Part shown: in pieces, positions 51,640-60,235 of the stretch
How the letters are laid out: each line of letters starts with the position of its first letter
How positions within the stretch are numbered: position 1 is the stretch's first letter
Notes under the pieces: generated by a model
The model's database searches: none
What the model was told of the DNA's origin: nothing
What the model saw: only the letters and a program-made list of their open reading frames with translations
Source: Sorangium cellulosum So0157-2
GTDB lineage: Bacteria; Myxococcota_A; Polyangia; Polyangiales; Polyangiaceae
Reading direction: 5' to 3'
Assembly (NCBI RefSeq): GCF_000418325.1
Contig: NC_021658.1
Location: forward strand, 310,001-374,000
DNA: 64,000 nucleotides
Program-made: the position numbers and the translations under genes

Positions 51640-54600
51640 ATGAACGTCATCGACGAGCCGCTGTGCCCCAAGTGCGAGACCCTCACCACGTTCTACGGAT
51701 GCTTCTCTTGCCAGCGGCGGACCCAATGCGGTCGTTGCTTCGCTTGCACCAACCCGGACTGCGCGCGGAACGCGCACGAGCGTCACATGCAAGACAGTGA
51801 ACGCCTCGTCGGGTTCGACTTCGGATCTTCGTGGCTGTACCCGCAGGTGCCGAACGTGCAGGAGCAGTGGCTGAATTGGAGCTCCTGGTCGATCAAGTTC
51901 GATTCGACGAGCACGGAGATCCCGACCGAGAAGGACCCGCCCTCCAGCAAGGCCAAGAGGGCGCGCGCCAAGGAGGGAGAGGGGGAGACCTTCGATCCGA
52001 ACAAGAGATTCAAACCGGATCCCAAGCTGCTCAAGGTCGCCAAGGCGGGCAAAGGGCACCCGACGAAGCGGTCCGACAACACGCGAAAGCCCCCTCCTCT
52101 CAGCCTCGGCGTGGCGACGTGGAACCTCAACCACATCAACCAGGCGGAGGAGAAGACCAGCACCATCACCTGGATCTTCACGCGCCACCTCTGGATCGAC
52201 GTCCTGGCCCTCCAGGAGGTGAACCTCGCCGGGAGAGACGTGCTCGAGAAAGCCGCGTTCGTGGCCACGCTGGAGGAGGGGGGCCTCGAGTGCCGCTTCG
52301 GCCCGCTCATGCGATCGTTCTCCGCGGTCGGCCCCGAGATCGAGGTCGACGACGAGGAGGAGGACGAGGGGGGCACGAAGGGCGAGGACGACGAGACGGA
52401 CAACGAGGGCGAAGACGACGACGGCTCCCCCGAAGAGGACGCCCCTGAGGCCTACGATCGCGGCTCCGTGAGAGAGGAGACATGGTCGATCTGGGGGAAG
52501 GACCTCAAGGTCCGAGTGACGGGCGAGGGCGAGGGCGTGAAGCTCCGCGAAGTGGAGGTGGACCTGGGGTGGTTCAAGACCTGGAAGAGCGTGCGGCTGG
52601 GCCAGCCGGAGTACTACCCCGTCGTCGTGCGATCCCGCATGTTCAGGAAGGCTCGCGAAGACGACGCTTGGGCGTCCTACGACGGCAAGCGCCTGGCGCC
52701 CGGGGTCCATTACTGGGCAAAGAAACCCTGCGCCCTCAAGCTGTGCGAGCTTCCAGGCGAAAAGGCTCTGTCCATCGTGGAGAGACTTCCACTGAAAAAA
52801 ACATCGAAGGACGGCTCCGTCTACCTGCCCGTGGCGCTGCTGGAGGAGCTGAACCAGCAGCTCAACAAGAACGGAGGGTCGCCCGTACGGACCAACGCCG
52901 GCACCTACGTCCGCTCCATCAAGAGCACCGCTCGCTCCAAAGGAGCGCCCTGGGTGCGCAAATGGGTCTTCACGCTCGACCAGCACCCCGAGGTACAATT
53001 GTTGCTCGTGCAGATGAAGCGCGCGGGCGACTTGAAGAAGGTGATCGCCGATTATAGGAAGACGAGCCGCACGGATCGGCCGGACAAGAAGCTCGTTCGC
53101 CAGTTCAAGAACTACGAGAAGGCGTGCCGGCAGCTCGACGCCCAGCCCGAAGGGCAGCTCGTCGCCTACCTGCAAACGCGCTTCTGGCCAGCCTACTGCC
53201 GGCCCGTCGTCGTCCACGACCTGGAGCTCCTCGAGCCGAAGGGCGAGAAGGTCTCCGTCGGCGTCGTCCACACGACGCCCGCGGGGCACGGGCTCAAGCG
53301 ACAGGGAGAGTACGAGCAGCTCGAAGGGATGTTCGCCTACGTCGGCAAGGCCGGCGGGCACTGGGTGCTCGCCGGCGACTACTACCTCGATCCCGAATCG
53401 ACGGTGGTCAAGTCGACCAAGCTGAACCATTGTAAGAGCCAGCTCTTCGAGTCCCATCTGGCCAAGGCGAACCTCGACCTCGCGATCTCGGTCTCGGCGA
53501 CGAACCAGACCCGTTTGAAGGGAAACGCCCAGAACATCCAGGACCGCACGACCCGGATGATCCTCGCGAAGCAGGAGGACGGGGAAGGGGGAGAGCGGAG
53601 GGTCGTCGTCCTCAACAAGCGCGCGGACTTCTTCGCGCACTCGAAGACGTTCGTCTTCCGGCAGGCGGGGATCGTCGCCCCGGGCGGCGGCCTCTTGCCG
53701 CTCGACTTCGACCATCGCGCGTTGAACTGGTGGTCGGACATCAGCGACCATTGCCCGGTGGGCGCCCTCCTCTGCACCGGGGACCGCCCCCAATCCTGGC
53801 GCCGGTTCGAGATCCAGAAATTACCGAGAGACTTCAGGTCGAAGATCGAGGAAGCCTGCGAAAAGGTGGCGTGCATGCGGAGGGACGCCGTTCGAGGGAT
53901 TAGCGAGTCGCTGGCCGACCTCTGCGAGCTCGCGAAGCAGCGCCGAGGAAAGAGAGACGACTGGACCGTATGTCTCAAGAGCTTCTGTGTCCTCCTCTCG
54001 TGCGTGCTCAAAGATCCCGATCTAACGGATCTCGCGCCCGAGGTGCCGGAGGCGGACTATGGAGCGTTCGCCAAGGAGTCCAAGGGGCTTACCAGCGAGT
54101 CCCTGCTGCTGTGGCTCTCGTACTGCCACGACGTCCGACGTCCGACCGACGAGCGGCTCAAAAACTTCATGATCGCTCGGTTGAAAGCCGATCCCATCGA
54201 CGCGGGGCTGAGGGCCGTGCTCGAGCTTGGCCCCGCTCCCGTGAAAGCGGAAAAGAAGAACAAGAAGGCGAAGAACGTCGGCCCGACGAGCATGGATCTC
54301 GAAGAAACGAAGCTGTCGGACGACGATCTCCGCCAGGTGGGCATGGGATGGATCGACAGGGGTCCAGAATCCAAAGATCTATGGGATCGACGAGCCCGGG
54401 GGTATCTCCTCGATTGCTGGGTGGCGGGGAAGCCGGAAGGCTTCGAGCAGCTCGTCGGCGCCGACATGGACCTTTGCAACCGCGTGCATAAGGCCAATCG
54501 CTACCTGCACCTCCTCAATTACGTCCTCGGCGATCTCGATCTGGAGGACGAGGACGAGACGTACGGCTCGATCACGCCGGGTGACGAGGAGAGCCGCTTC

Positions 54601-54723
54601 GAGCCGATTCCATACTTCGAGGTCGGTGAGTTCCAGGCGCAGCTCCTCCGATCGAACGACAATTCGAAGGTGGTCTCGAGAGGCGAGGAGAGGACGGGCT
54701 CGAAGGACAAGGAGAATTCGTGA
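51640..54723 (+). CDS. Zinc-finger EEP-nuclease/phosphatase-fold protein, 1027 aa
   Basis: N-terminus (1-50) is Cys/His-rich (CPKC at 9-12, CFSC at 21-24, CGRCFAC at 30-36, CARNAHERH at 41-49): zinc fingers. From about 155 an endonuclease/exonuclease/phosphatase fold appears: ATWNLNH with Asn163, VLALQEVNL with Glu194, LAGDYYLD at about 579 and the catalytic ISDHCPVGALL at about 703. The fold is interrupted by about 350 inserted residues, including an extremely acidic stretch at 236-270. The C-terminal 300 residues are helical and unknown. Lys content is higher and GC lower than in neighbours. No secretion signal. The stop overlaps the start of the LysM gene (TGATG). An effector nuclease is inferred from this pairing; a repair or RNA-processing role is the alternative. 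No clear ribosome site before ATG 51640. Confidence 0.75.
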   Translation: MNVIDEPLCPKCETLTTFYGCFSCQRRTQCGRCFACTNPDCARNAHERHMQDSERLVGFDFGSSWLYPQVPNVQEQWLNWSSWSIKFDSTSTEIPTEKDPPSSKAKRARAKEGEGETFDPNKRFKPDPKLLKVAKAGKGHPTKRSDNTRKPPPLSLGVATWNLNHINQAEEKTSTITWIFTRHLWIDVLALQEVNLAGRDVLEKAAFVATLEEGGLECRFGPLMRSFSAVGPEIEVDDEEEDEGGTKGEDDETDNEGEDDDGSPEEDAPEAYDRGSVREETWSIWGKDLKVRVTGEGEGVKLREVEVDLGWFKTWKSVRLGQPEYYPVVVRSRMFRKAREDDAWASYDGKRLAPGVHYWAKKPCALKLCELPGEKALSIVERLPLKKTSKDGSVYLPVALLEELNQQLNKNGGSPVRTNAGTYVRSIKSTARSKGAPWVRKWVFTLDQHPEVQLLLVQMKRAGDLKKVIADYRKTSRTDRPDKKLVRQFKNYEKACRQLDAQPEGQLVAYLQTRFWPAYCRPVVVHDLELLEPKGEKVSVGVVHTTPAGHGLKRQGEYEQLEGMFAYVGKAGGHWVLAGDYYLDPESTVVKSTKLNHCKSQLFESHLAKANLDLAISVSATNQTRLKGNAQNIQDRTTRMILAKQEDGEGGERRVVVLNKRADFFAHSKTFVFRQAGIVAPGGGLLPLDFDHRALNWWSDISDHCPVGALLCTGDRPQSWRRFEIQKLPRDFRSKIEEACEKVACMRRDAVRGISESLADLCELAKQRRGKRDDWTVCLKSFCVLLSCVLKDPDLTDLAPEVPEADYGAFAKESKGLTSESLLLWLSYCHDVRRPTDERLKNFMIARLKADPIDAGLRAVLELGPAPVKAEKKNKKAKNVGPTSMDLEETKLSDDDLRQVGMGWIDRGPESKDLWDRRARGYLLDCWVAGKPEGFEQLVGADMDLCNRVHKANRYLHLLNYVLGDLDLEDEDETYGSITPGDEESRFEPIPYFEVGEFQAQLLRSNDNSKVVSRGEERTGSKDKENS

Positions 54724-55364
54724 TGGGCTTCAAGCACCTCGTGAGGCCAGGAGAGTGTCTGTCGAGCATCGCTTTTCGTTATGGGTTCTACCCCGATACG
54801 CTCTGGAACCTGCCCGAGAACGCGGCCCTCCGCGAGAAGCGCTCGAACCCCAGCGCCCTCTCGCCGACCGAAGATGTCGTCTTCATCCCCGACAAGCGCT
54901 TGAAGATCGAAGCGCGGCCCACGGGCGCTCGTCACACCTTCCGCCGCCGCGGCGTGCCCGAGGAGCTGCGGCTCCGGTTCCTGGACGCGAAGTCCGAGCC
55001 GCGCGCCGGCGTGCCCTACGTGCTCGAGATCGACGGCGCCACGTTCGAGGGCGAGACGGACGGCGACGGCTTCATCGTCGTGCCCATCTCACCCGCCGCG
55101 GCGAAAGGACGGCTTCTCCTGGGCGCCGGCGAGGACCAGGAAGAGATGGCGCTCTCGCTCGGCCATCTTCCACCCCTCGCCACGGCGGAAGGGCCGCTGG
55201 TGCGGCTCGTGAGCCTCGGTTACCTGGAGAGCGAAGAGCAGGGCCGGGAGGAGGGCCTCCTTCGGATCGCCCTGGAAGACTTCCAGAGCGACCACGGCCT
55301 GCCGGTGACGGGAGAGGCCGACGGAGCGACGCTCGCAAAGCTCGCCTCCGCGCACGGCTCGTAG
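54723..55364 (+). CDS. LysM and peptidoglycan-binding-domain protein
   Basis: 213 residues. N-terminal LysM-like repeat (FKHLVRPGECLSSIAFRYGF, about 4-60, ending VVFIPD), a central beta-rich Ig-like domain (about 75-140: LRLRFLDAKSEPRAGVPYVL, GETDGDGFIVVPI), and a C-terminal peptidoglycan-binding type 1 domain (ALEDFQSDHGLPVTGEADGA). There is no signal peptide. Proteins with this layout often lie beside toxin genes of contractile secretion systems and are thought to help carry or load the effector; that link is inference here, as no VgrG, PAAR or sheath gene is in the window. AAGGAG at 54708-54713 precedes the ATG, which overlaps the nuclease-like gene's stop. Confidence 0.85.
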   Translation: MGFKHLVRPGECLSSIAFRYGFYPDTLWNLPENAALREKRSNPSALSPTEDVVFIPDKRLKIEARPTGARHTFRRRGVPEELRLRFLDAKSEPRAGVPYVLEIDGATFEGETDGDGFIVVPISPAAAKGRLLLGAGEDQEEMALSLGHLPPLATAEGPLVRLVSLGYLESEEQGREEGLLRIALEDFQSDHGLPVTGEADGATLAKLASAHGS

Positions 55365-55545
55365 CCCGGGGGGACCCCGCGGATCATCGTCTCCTGCCGC
55401 AGCGCATGACGACACATCGGGGGCCGGACTTCCCAAGGCGCTTCCCGGAGCACTTTTCAGGCGTGATTTGCGCCGACCAGCGCCAGGAAGTGCGCGATCC
55501 TGAGTCGTCCGCGGCCCCCAGCAAACCCGCACACGAAGGTCAATC

Positions 55546-57027
55546 ATGCTCAAAGCAAGCTCGATTCATCGCGGCTTTCTCGTCCCCGCGTTCGCGCCGC
55601 TGCGCGCCTCGATCTGGGCCGCCCTGGGCCTCACGGCGTCGGCGTGCGGCGGCCACGTCACGGTGGACCCCGCGAGCGGCGGCGGCGAAGGCGGCGGCGC
55701 GACCGGCTCGACCGGCGCGACGGACCCCGCCTTCGTGTGCGACGGCGCCGTGCCGCTGCTCCGGCCGGACGGGGCGCACAGCGGCTACGCCAGGTGCCCT
55801 GACGGCACGGTTCATCGCGTCGAGGCCGTCGCCTGTGACGGCTGGTTGCCGGCGTGCCAGGGCCTCGAGGACGATTTCTCGTGCAAGACCGACGCCGACT
55901 GCACGGAGAAGCCCGGCGGGATGTGCGGATCGTACCGTGTCGACAACGTCGACGGCCCGGTGTGGCTCTGCGGCTGCGTGTACCCCTGCGCCACGGACCA
56001 GGACTGCAACCCCGGCGAGGCCTGCGTGTGCCCCAGCGTCTTCCCGACCGATTTTGCGTTTCCGACGTGCGTGCCCGCGGGCTGCCGCACCAACGACGAT
56101 TGCGCGAGCGGCGAGTGCGGCGTCTCCTTGTACAACGACGGGTGCGGCGTCGAGCTGGATCTCGCCTGCCGCGCCCCCGGCGATGCGTGTCGCACGGACG
56201 CCGACTGCAAGGCCGGATTCGAGCAGTGCGCTGCGCCTGACGGCGAGGGAGAGTGGGCGTGCCGGCCGTCGAGCTGCGCCATCGGCCGGCCGCTGGCCGT
56301 CGAGGGCCGGGCGCGCACCGCCGGCGGCGCGGCGCGCTCCGACTGGACCTCTGCCTCGCTCACCCCGGAGACCGCGGGGCTCTGCGGCGGCGTGCGCGCC
56401 GCGCTCGCCGCGCACTGGCGCGACGTCGCCGCGCTCGAGCACGCGTCGATCGCGAGCTTCGCGCGGTTCTCGCTGGAGCTGCTCGCGCTCGGCGCGCCGC
56501 CCGCCCTGCTCGCCGGCGCGCAGCAGGCGGCGATGGACGAGGTCGCCCACGCGCGCGCCGCGTACACGCTCGCGAGCGCGTACGCCGGCGCCGCGCTCGG
56601 CCCGGGGCCGCTCGACGTGACGGGCGTCGCCCCGGCCACCTCGGCCGCGGCGATCGTGGCGGCGCTGGTCGAGGAGGCGTGCGTCGGCGAGACCGTCGGC
56701 GCCGCCGAGGCGCGCGCGCTCGCCGGCATCGTGCGCGATCCGGCGCTCGCCGGGACGTACGAGCGCATCGCGGAGGACGAGGGGCGGCACGCGGAGCTGG
56801 GGTGGCGCGCGCTCGCCTGGCTGCTGCGCGGCGCCGGCCACGACCTGCGGGCGGTGGCGGCGAGCGCCTTCGAGCGCGCCGTCGCGCGGATGAGCGCCGA
56901 TCCGGACGTCGCGCCCGGCGCCGTCGCCCCCGAGCACGGCCTGCTGTCGCCTGAGATGATGGGCGCGCTGCGGCGGCAGGCGCTCGCCGAGGTGGTCGAG
57001 CCCTGCCGCCGCGCGCTGCTCGGGTAG
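55546..57027 (+). CDS. Ferritin-like-domain lipoprotein
   Basis: 493 residues. Lipoprotein signal ending LGLTASAC, a Gly/Thr linker (SGGGEGGGATGSTGATD), then a Cys-rich middle (about 60-245) with repeats such as CKTDADCTEKPGG, CATDQDCNPGEAC, CRTNDDCASGEC and CRTDADCKAGFEQC, which look like small disulfide knots found in myxobacterial surface proteins. The C-terminal about 200 residues form a ferritin-like four-helix bundle: ALEHASIASFARFSLELLAL, MDEVAHARAAYTLASAYAG, LVEEACVGETVGAAEA and IAEDEGRHAELGWRAL, with the Glu and His that would bind a di-metal centre. Redox or metal storage at the envelope is inferred. Its last 173 bp and the 29 bp after the stop are duplicated exactly downstream. Confidence 0.88.
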   Translation: MLKASSIHRGFLVPAFAPLRASIWAALGLTASACGGHVTVDPASGGGEGGGATGSTGATDPAFVCDGAVPLLRPDGAHSGYARCPDGTVHRVEAVACDGWLPACQGLEDDFSCKTDADCTEKPGGMCGSYRVDNVDGPVWLCGCVYPCATDQDCNPGEACVCPSVFPTDFAFPTCVPAGCRTNDDCASGECGVSLYNDGCGVELDLACRAPGDACRTDADCKAGFEQCAAPDGEGEWACRPSSCAIGRPLAVEGRARTAGGAARSDWTSASLTPETAGLCGGVRAALAAHWRDVAALEHASIASFARFSLELLALGAPPALLAGAQQAAMDEVAHARAAYTLASAYAGAALGPGPLDVTGVAPATSAAAIVAALVEEACVGETVGAAEARALAGIVRDPALAGTYERIAEDEGRHAELGWRALAWLLRGAGHDLRAVAASAFERAVARMSADPDVAPGAVAPEHGLLSPEMMGALRRQALAEVVEPCRRALLG

Positions 57028-57258
57028 CCCGGCGGCGAGCCGGGGACGAGCGGGCTTGGCGGCGAGCGCCTTCGAGCGCGCCGTCGCGCGGATGAGCGCC
57101 GATCCGGACGTCGCGCCCGGCGCCGTCGCCCCCGAGCACGGCCTGCTGTCGCCTGAGATGATGGGCGCGCTGCGGCGGCAGGCGCTCGCCGAGGTGGTCG
57201 AGCCCTGCCGCCGCGCGCTGCTCGGGTAGCCCGGCGGCGAGCCGGGGACGAGCGGGCT
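56855..57258. repeat. Exact 202-bp tandem duplication
   Basis: Copy 1 (56855-57056) holds the 3' end of the ferritin-like gene, its stop and the next 29 bases; copy 2 (57057-57258) is identical by eye over all 202 bases. The bases just outside differ, so the borders are sharp. Copy 2 has no start codon and lies against the end of the convergent reductase gene (57270). Either very recent or an assembly artefact. Confidence 0.9.
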
Positions 57259-57269
57259 TCGCTCGAGGG

Positions 57270-58250
57270 TTATCCGGCGACCAGGCCGCGCGTGCGGCCG
57301 CACAGGCGCACAAGGCCGAGCAAGCCGTCGATGGTCGGCGTGGGCACGCCGGTCAGCTTGCCGATTTCATGCACCACGGTCACCAGCGCGTCGATCTCCA
57401 GCGGCTTGCCGGCCTCCGCGTCCTGCAGCATCGATGTCTTGAACGCGCCGAGCTTGCGCGTGACCTCCATCCGGTCCTCTCCGCTCTGCGCGATGGGGCA
57501 GCCGATCCTCGCGCCGATCGCCGCCGCTTCCTCCATCGCCTCGAGACAGAAGCCGCGCACCAGCGGATCATCGAGGATCCGGTCGCACGTCGCGCCGGTG
57601 AGCACCGACACCGGGTTCATCGTCATGTTGCCCCACAGCTTGTACCAGATGTCCGTCCGGATATCGGCGCTCGCCTCGGCGTCGAAGCCGGCGCGCCGCA
57701 GCAGCTCGACCAGCGCGTCCACCCGGTCCGACGTTCCGCCGGCCGGCTCGCCGAGCAGCAGGCGATTGCCGAGCCCGACGCGCACGAGCCCCGGCTCCGG
57801 GCTGGAGCCCGACAGATGCACGACGCAGCCGATCACCTGGCGGAGCGGGATGGCGCGCGGCAGGACGCCGCCCGGGTCGAGCGACCGGAGCCGGGCGCCG
57901 GCATACGGCACGTTCTCAGGGGCGAAGAACCACCACGGCACGCCGTTCATCGCGGGGACGACGATCGTGTCCGGGCGGAGCAGCGGCGCAATCCGCGCAG
58001 CGACGTCGGTCAGCGCGGTGGCCTTGACCGCGATGATCACGACGTCCTGCGCGCCGAGCGCGGCCGGCTCCTGCGCAGCGCGGATCGGCACGCTGGTGAT
58101 CTCTCCCTGGATTTGCAGCAGCAAGCCGCGTCGCTGCAAGGCGGCGAGGTTCTCTCCGCGCGCCACGGCGCTGACGTCGCAGCCGGCTTTGGCCAGCCGG
58201 GCGCCGAGCAGCCCGCCGATGGCTCCGAGACCGTAAACGGCGATCTTCAT
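57270..58250 (-). CDS. 2-Dehydropantoate 2-reductase family protein
   Basis: 326 residues of the PanE/ApbA family, NADPH-dependent reduction of ketopantoate to pantoate for coenzyme A, or a related 2-oxo acid. N-terminal Rossmann motif IAVYGLGAIGGLLGARLAKA; VIIAVKATAL with the conserved Lys; PAMNGVPWWFF with the Asn-Gly pair; the catalytic-Lys region IWYKLWGNMTMNPVSVLTG; and the family signature TSMLQDAEAGKPLEIDAL. Length is normal. Subgroups of this family act on other substrates, so panE itself may be elsewhere. The start at 58250 begins at the Rossmann strand. The truncated monooxygenase lies upstream on the same strand, about 100 bp away. Confidence 0.9.
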   Translation of the reverse strand: MKIAVYGLGAIGGLLGARLAKAGCDVSAVARGENLAALQRRGLLLQIQGEITSVPIRAAQEPAALGAQDVVIIAVKATALTDVAARIAPLLRPDTIVVPAMNGVPWWFFAPENVPYAGARLRSLDPGGVLPRAIPLRQVIGCVVHLSGSSPEPGLVRVGLGNRLLLGEPAGGTSDRVDALVELLRRAGFDAEASADIRTDIWYKLWGNMTMNPVSVLTGATCDRILDDPLVRGFCLEAMEEAAAIGARIGCPIAQSGEDRMEVTRKLGAFKTSMLQDAEAGKPLEIDALVTVVHEIGKLTGVPTPTIDGLLGLVRLCGRTRGLVAG

Positions 58251-58349
58251 GGTGTCCCGGCATCATAACCCTCGCTCGGCCCCCGCGCGGCCAGCTCCGG
58301 GACGATGGTGGGTATCCTCGCGTCGCCGAGCCGCTGAGCTCGCACGGCC

Positions 58350-59294
58350 CTACAGGGCGACGCGCTCGGGCCGGCGCGCGGCGGACGACACCTGCGCGAG
58401 CGCATCCGCGAGCGCGCCGCGCGGATCCGCCGGCAGGTCGATCGAGCGCCACGCCACGTAGGCGTCCTCGGCGAGCAGCACCCAGGTTCGCTGGAACAGA
58501 TCGAGCGTGGACAGCCGCTCGTCGCCCTTCGCCACCCACGCGTGCGGCGCGCGCGTGCCCGGCTGACCCGCCCATCGCTCGGACCGCATCGCCGGCGGCA
58601 GCCCGTCGCCCGCGCCGAGCACCGCGGTCGATCGGTACAGCTGGCCGAGCTCCATCGCATCGTCGTCGAGGATCGGCACGCCCGCGGCGGCCCCGCCCGC
58701 ATATGCCTTGTAGTCGGCCCGGGCGAAGATCTGGTCGTGCCGGAGCCACGCGATCGGGCGTCGCTCGGCGTCGTAGGTGTCGAGCAGCTCCTTCGTCGAC
58801 GCGCCCGACAGGACCGCAGACAGCTTCCACGCGAGGTTGTGGGCGTCCTCGATGCCGGTGTTCGCGCCATAACCGCCGCGGCTCGGCGGCAGGGTGTGCG
58901 CGGCGTCCCCGGCGAGGAATACCCTGCCGGACGCGAAGCGATCCGCGATCCGGCCGCTCATCTCCCATCGTCCGGTGGTGACGATCTCGACGTCCAGGTC
59001 CGACCTGCCGATCGCCCTCGATATCATCGCCCTCAGCGCGCCCGCGTCGCGCTCCTCGTCGTCCCAGAACATCAGGATCCAGCGCCCATCGCCGTAGGTG
59101 GTGAGGAATGCCTTGAACCCCGGCTGCTCGATGGCGAACTGCGTGACCCCCGTCCGGCGGTACTCCTCGAGCGGAGCCCGGAACAGGACGCTGCGCACCG
59201 TCTGGATGTGGCCCCGCCCGGAGCGGCCAATCCCGAGCGCCTCGCGGATCGGGCTGCGGTGGCCGTCCGCCGCCACCAGATAGGCCGCGCGCAT
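58350..59294 (-). pseudogene. 5'-truncated FAD-dependent aromatic monooxygenase
   Basis: The 314 residues from ATG 59294 cover only the C-terminal two thirds of a PheA/TfdB-type flavin hydroxylase: YLVAADGHRSPIREALGIGR, the second FAD motif GRVFLAGDAAHTLPPSRGGYG followed by NTGIEDAHNLAWKLSAVLSG, and the C-terminal thioredoxin-like region. The N-terminal about 165 residues with the GxGxxG nucleotide-binding motif are missing. Family-like text continues a little upstream (RDRGGRAYA) but then meets the TetR gene on the other strand at about 59350. The protein cannot bind FAD normally, so this is probably a dead gene left by a deletion. Confidence 0.7.
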
Positions 59295-59368
59295 CGCGTA
59301 CGCTCGCCCGCCGCGGTCGCGAGCCCGTCCCCCGTCCCGCGCCCGGACCGCTGAGCAGAGAGCGGATC

Positions 59369-60037
59369 GTGCGCGCCGCGATCGCGCTCGCCGACGCGGA
59401 AGGGCTCGCCGCGGTGTCGCTGCGCAAGGTCGGGGCCTCGCTCGACGCCGGTCCGATGCGCCTCTACGGCTACCTGGACACGAAGGAGGAGCTGCTCGAG
59501 CTCATGGTGGACGCGGTGTACGGGGAGATGGCGTCCGCAGGGCCGATCCCCGGCGGCTTTCGCGAGGCGCTCCGGACGATCGCCCACCGCACCCGGCGGG
59601 CCGCCAGGGAGCATGCGTGGTTCATCGATCTGCTGGGCGGCCGCCCGCATCTCGGTCCGAACGCCCTCGCGCACCTCGAGGCCTCGTTCGCCGCGCTGAG
59701 CGGGGCGCCGGGCTTCGAGGACGTCGATGCCGTCATGCTGGCCGTCGGGACCGTCAACGCCTATGTGATCGGCGCCATCCGCGGCGAGGCCAACGAGCTG
59801 CGCGCCGAGCTCGCGAGCGGCATGAGCCAGGCCGACTGGCAGCGAGCGTCGGACGCGTACCTCCACCGGATGATCGCCACCGGCCGCTTCCCGACGCTCG
59901 CCAAGGTGGTCCGGGACGCCTCGCACCCGCCGGCCGACGTCGTGTTCGACGGGGGCCTCGACTGCGTGCTCGACGGCATCGAGGCGCGGCTCTCGCGCGG
60001 AACGAAGGCGGGCGCAGGCGCTCGCGAGCGGCGGTAG
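59369..60037 (+). CDS. TetR-family regulator, N-terminus probably affected by a deletion
   Basis: 222 residues from GTG 59369. The HTH is visible (LAAVSLRKVGASLDAGPMRL, YGYLDTKEELLELMVDAVYG), followed by a TetR C-terminal ligand domain (WFIDLLGGRPHLGPNALAHL, FEDVDAVMLAVGTVNAYVIG). The first helix starts before this GTG: the in-frame codons upstream read LSRERIV, which belong to the usual TetR opening, but no ATG or GTG precedes them within the conserved part. The start region therefore seems altered by the same event that cut the divergent monooxygenase. Regulators of this subgroup often control the divergent oxygenase. Confidence 0.78.
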   Translation: MRAAIALADAEGLAAVSLRKVGASLDAGPMRLYGYLDTKEELLELMVDAVYGEMASAGPIPGGFREALRTIAHRTRRAAREHAWFIDLLGGRPHLGPNALAHLEASFAALSGAPGFEDVDAVMLAVGTVNAYVIGAIRGEANELRAELASGMSQADWQRASDAYLHRMIATGRFPTLAKVVRDASHPPADVVFDGGLDCVLDGIEARLSRGTKAGAGARERR

Positions 60038-60235
60038 CCGCGGCCTTCGCCCCCGATTCCCTCCGTCGGCACAGCAGGAAAACGACGCAGGAGCCTGACT
60101 GGGTTTCTGGCCGGGGGAGATGACCGAGCTCCCGGAGGGACCTCGGCTGCTCCCCATTCAATCTAAGAAATAGTGTTTCCTGGCGAAGAGGAACGCGGGT
60201 TAGAGTGCGATGTTCATCGCGAAATCGGCAGGTGT

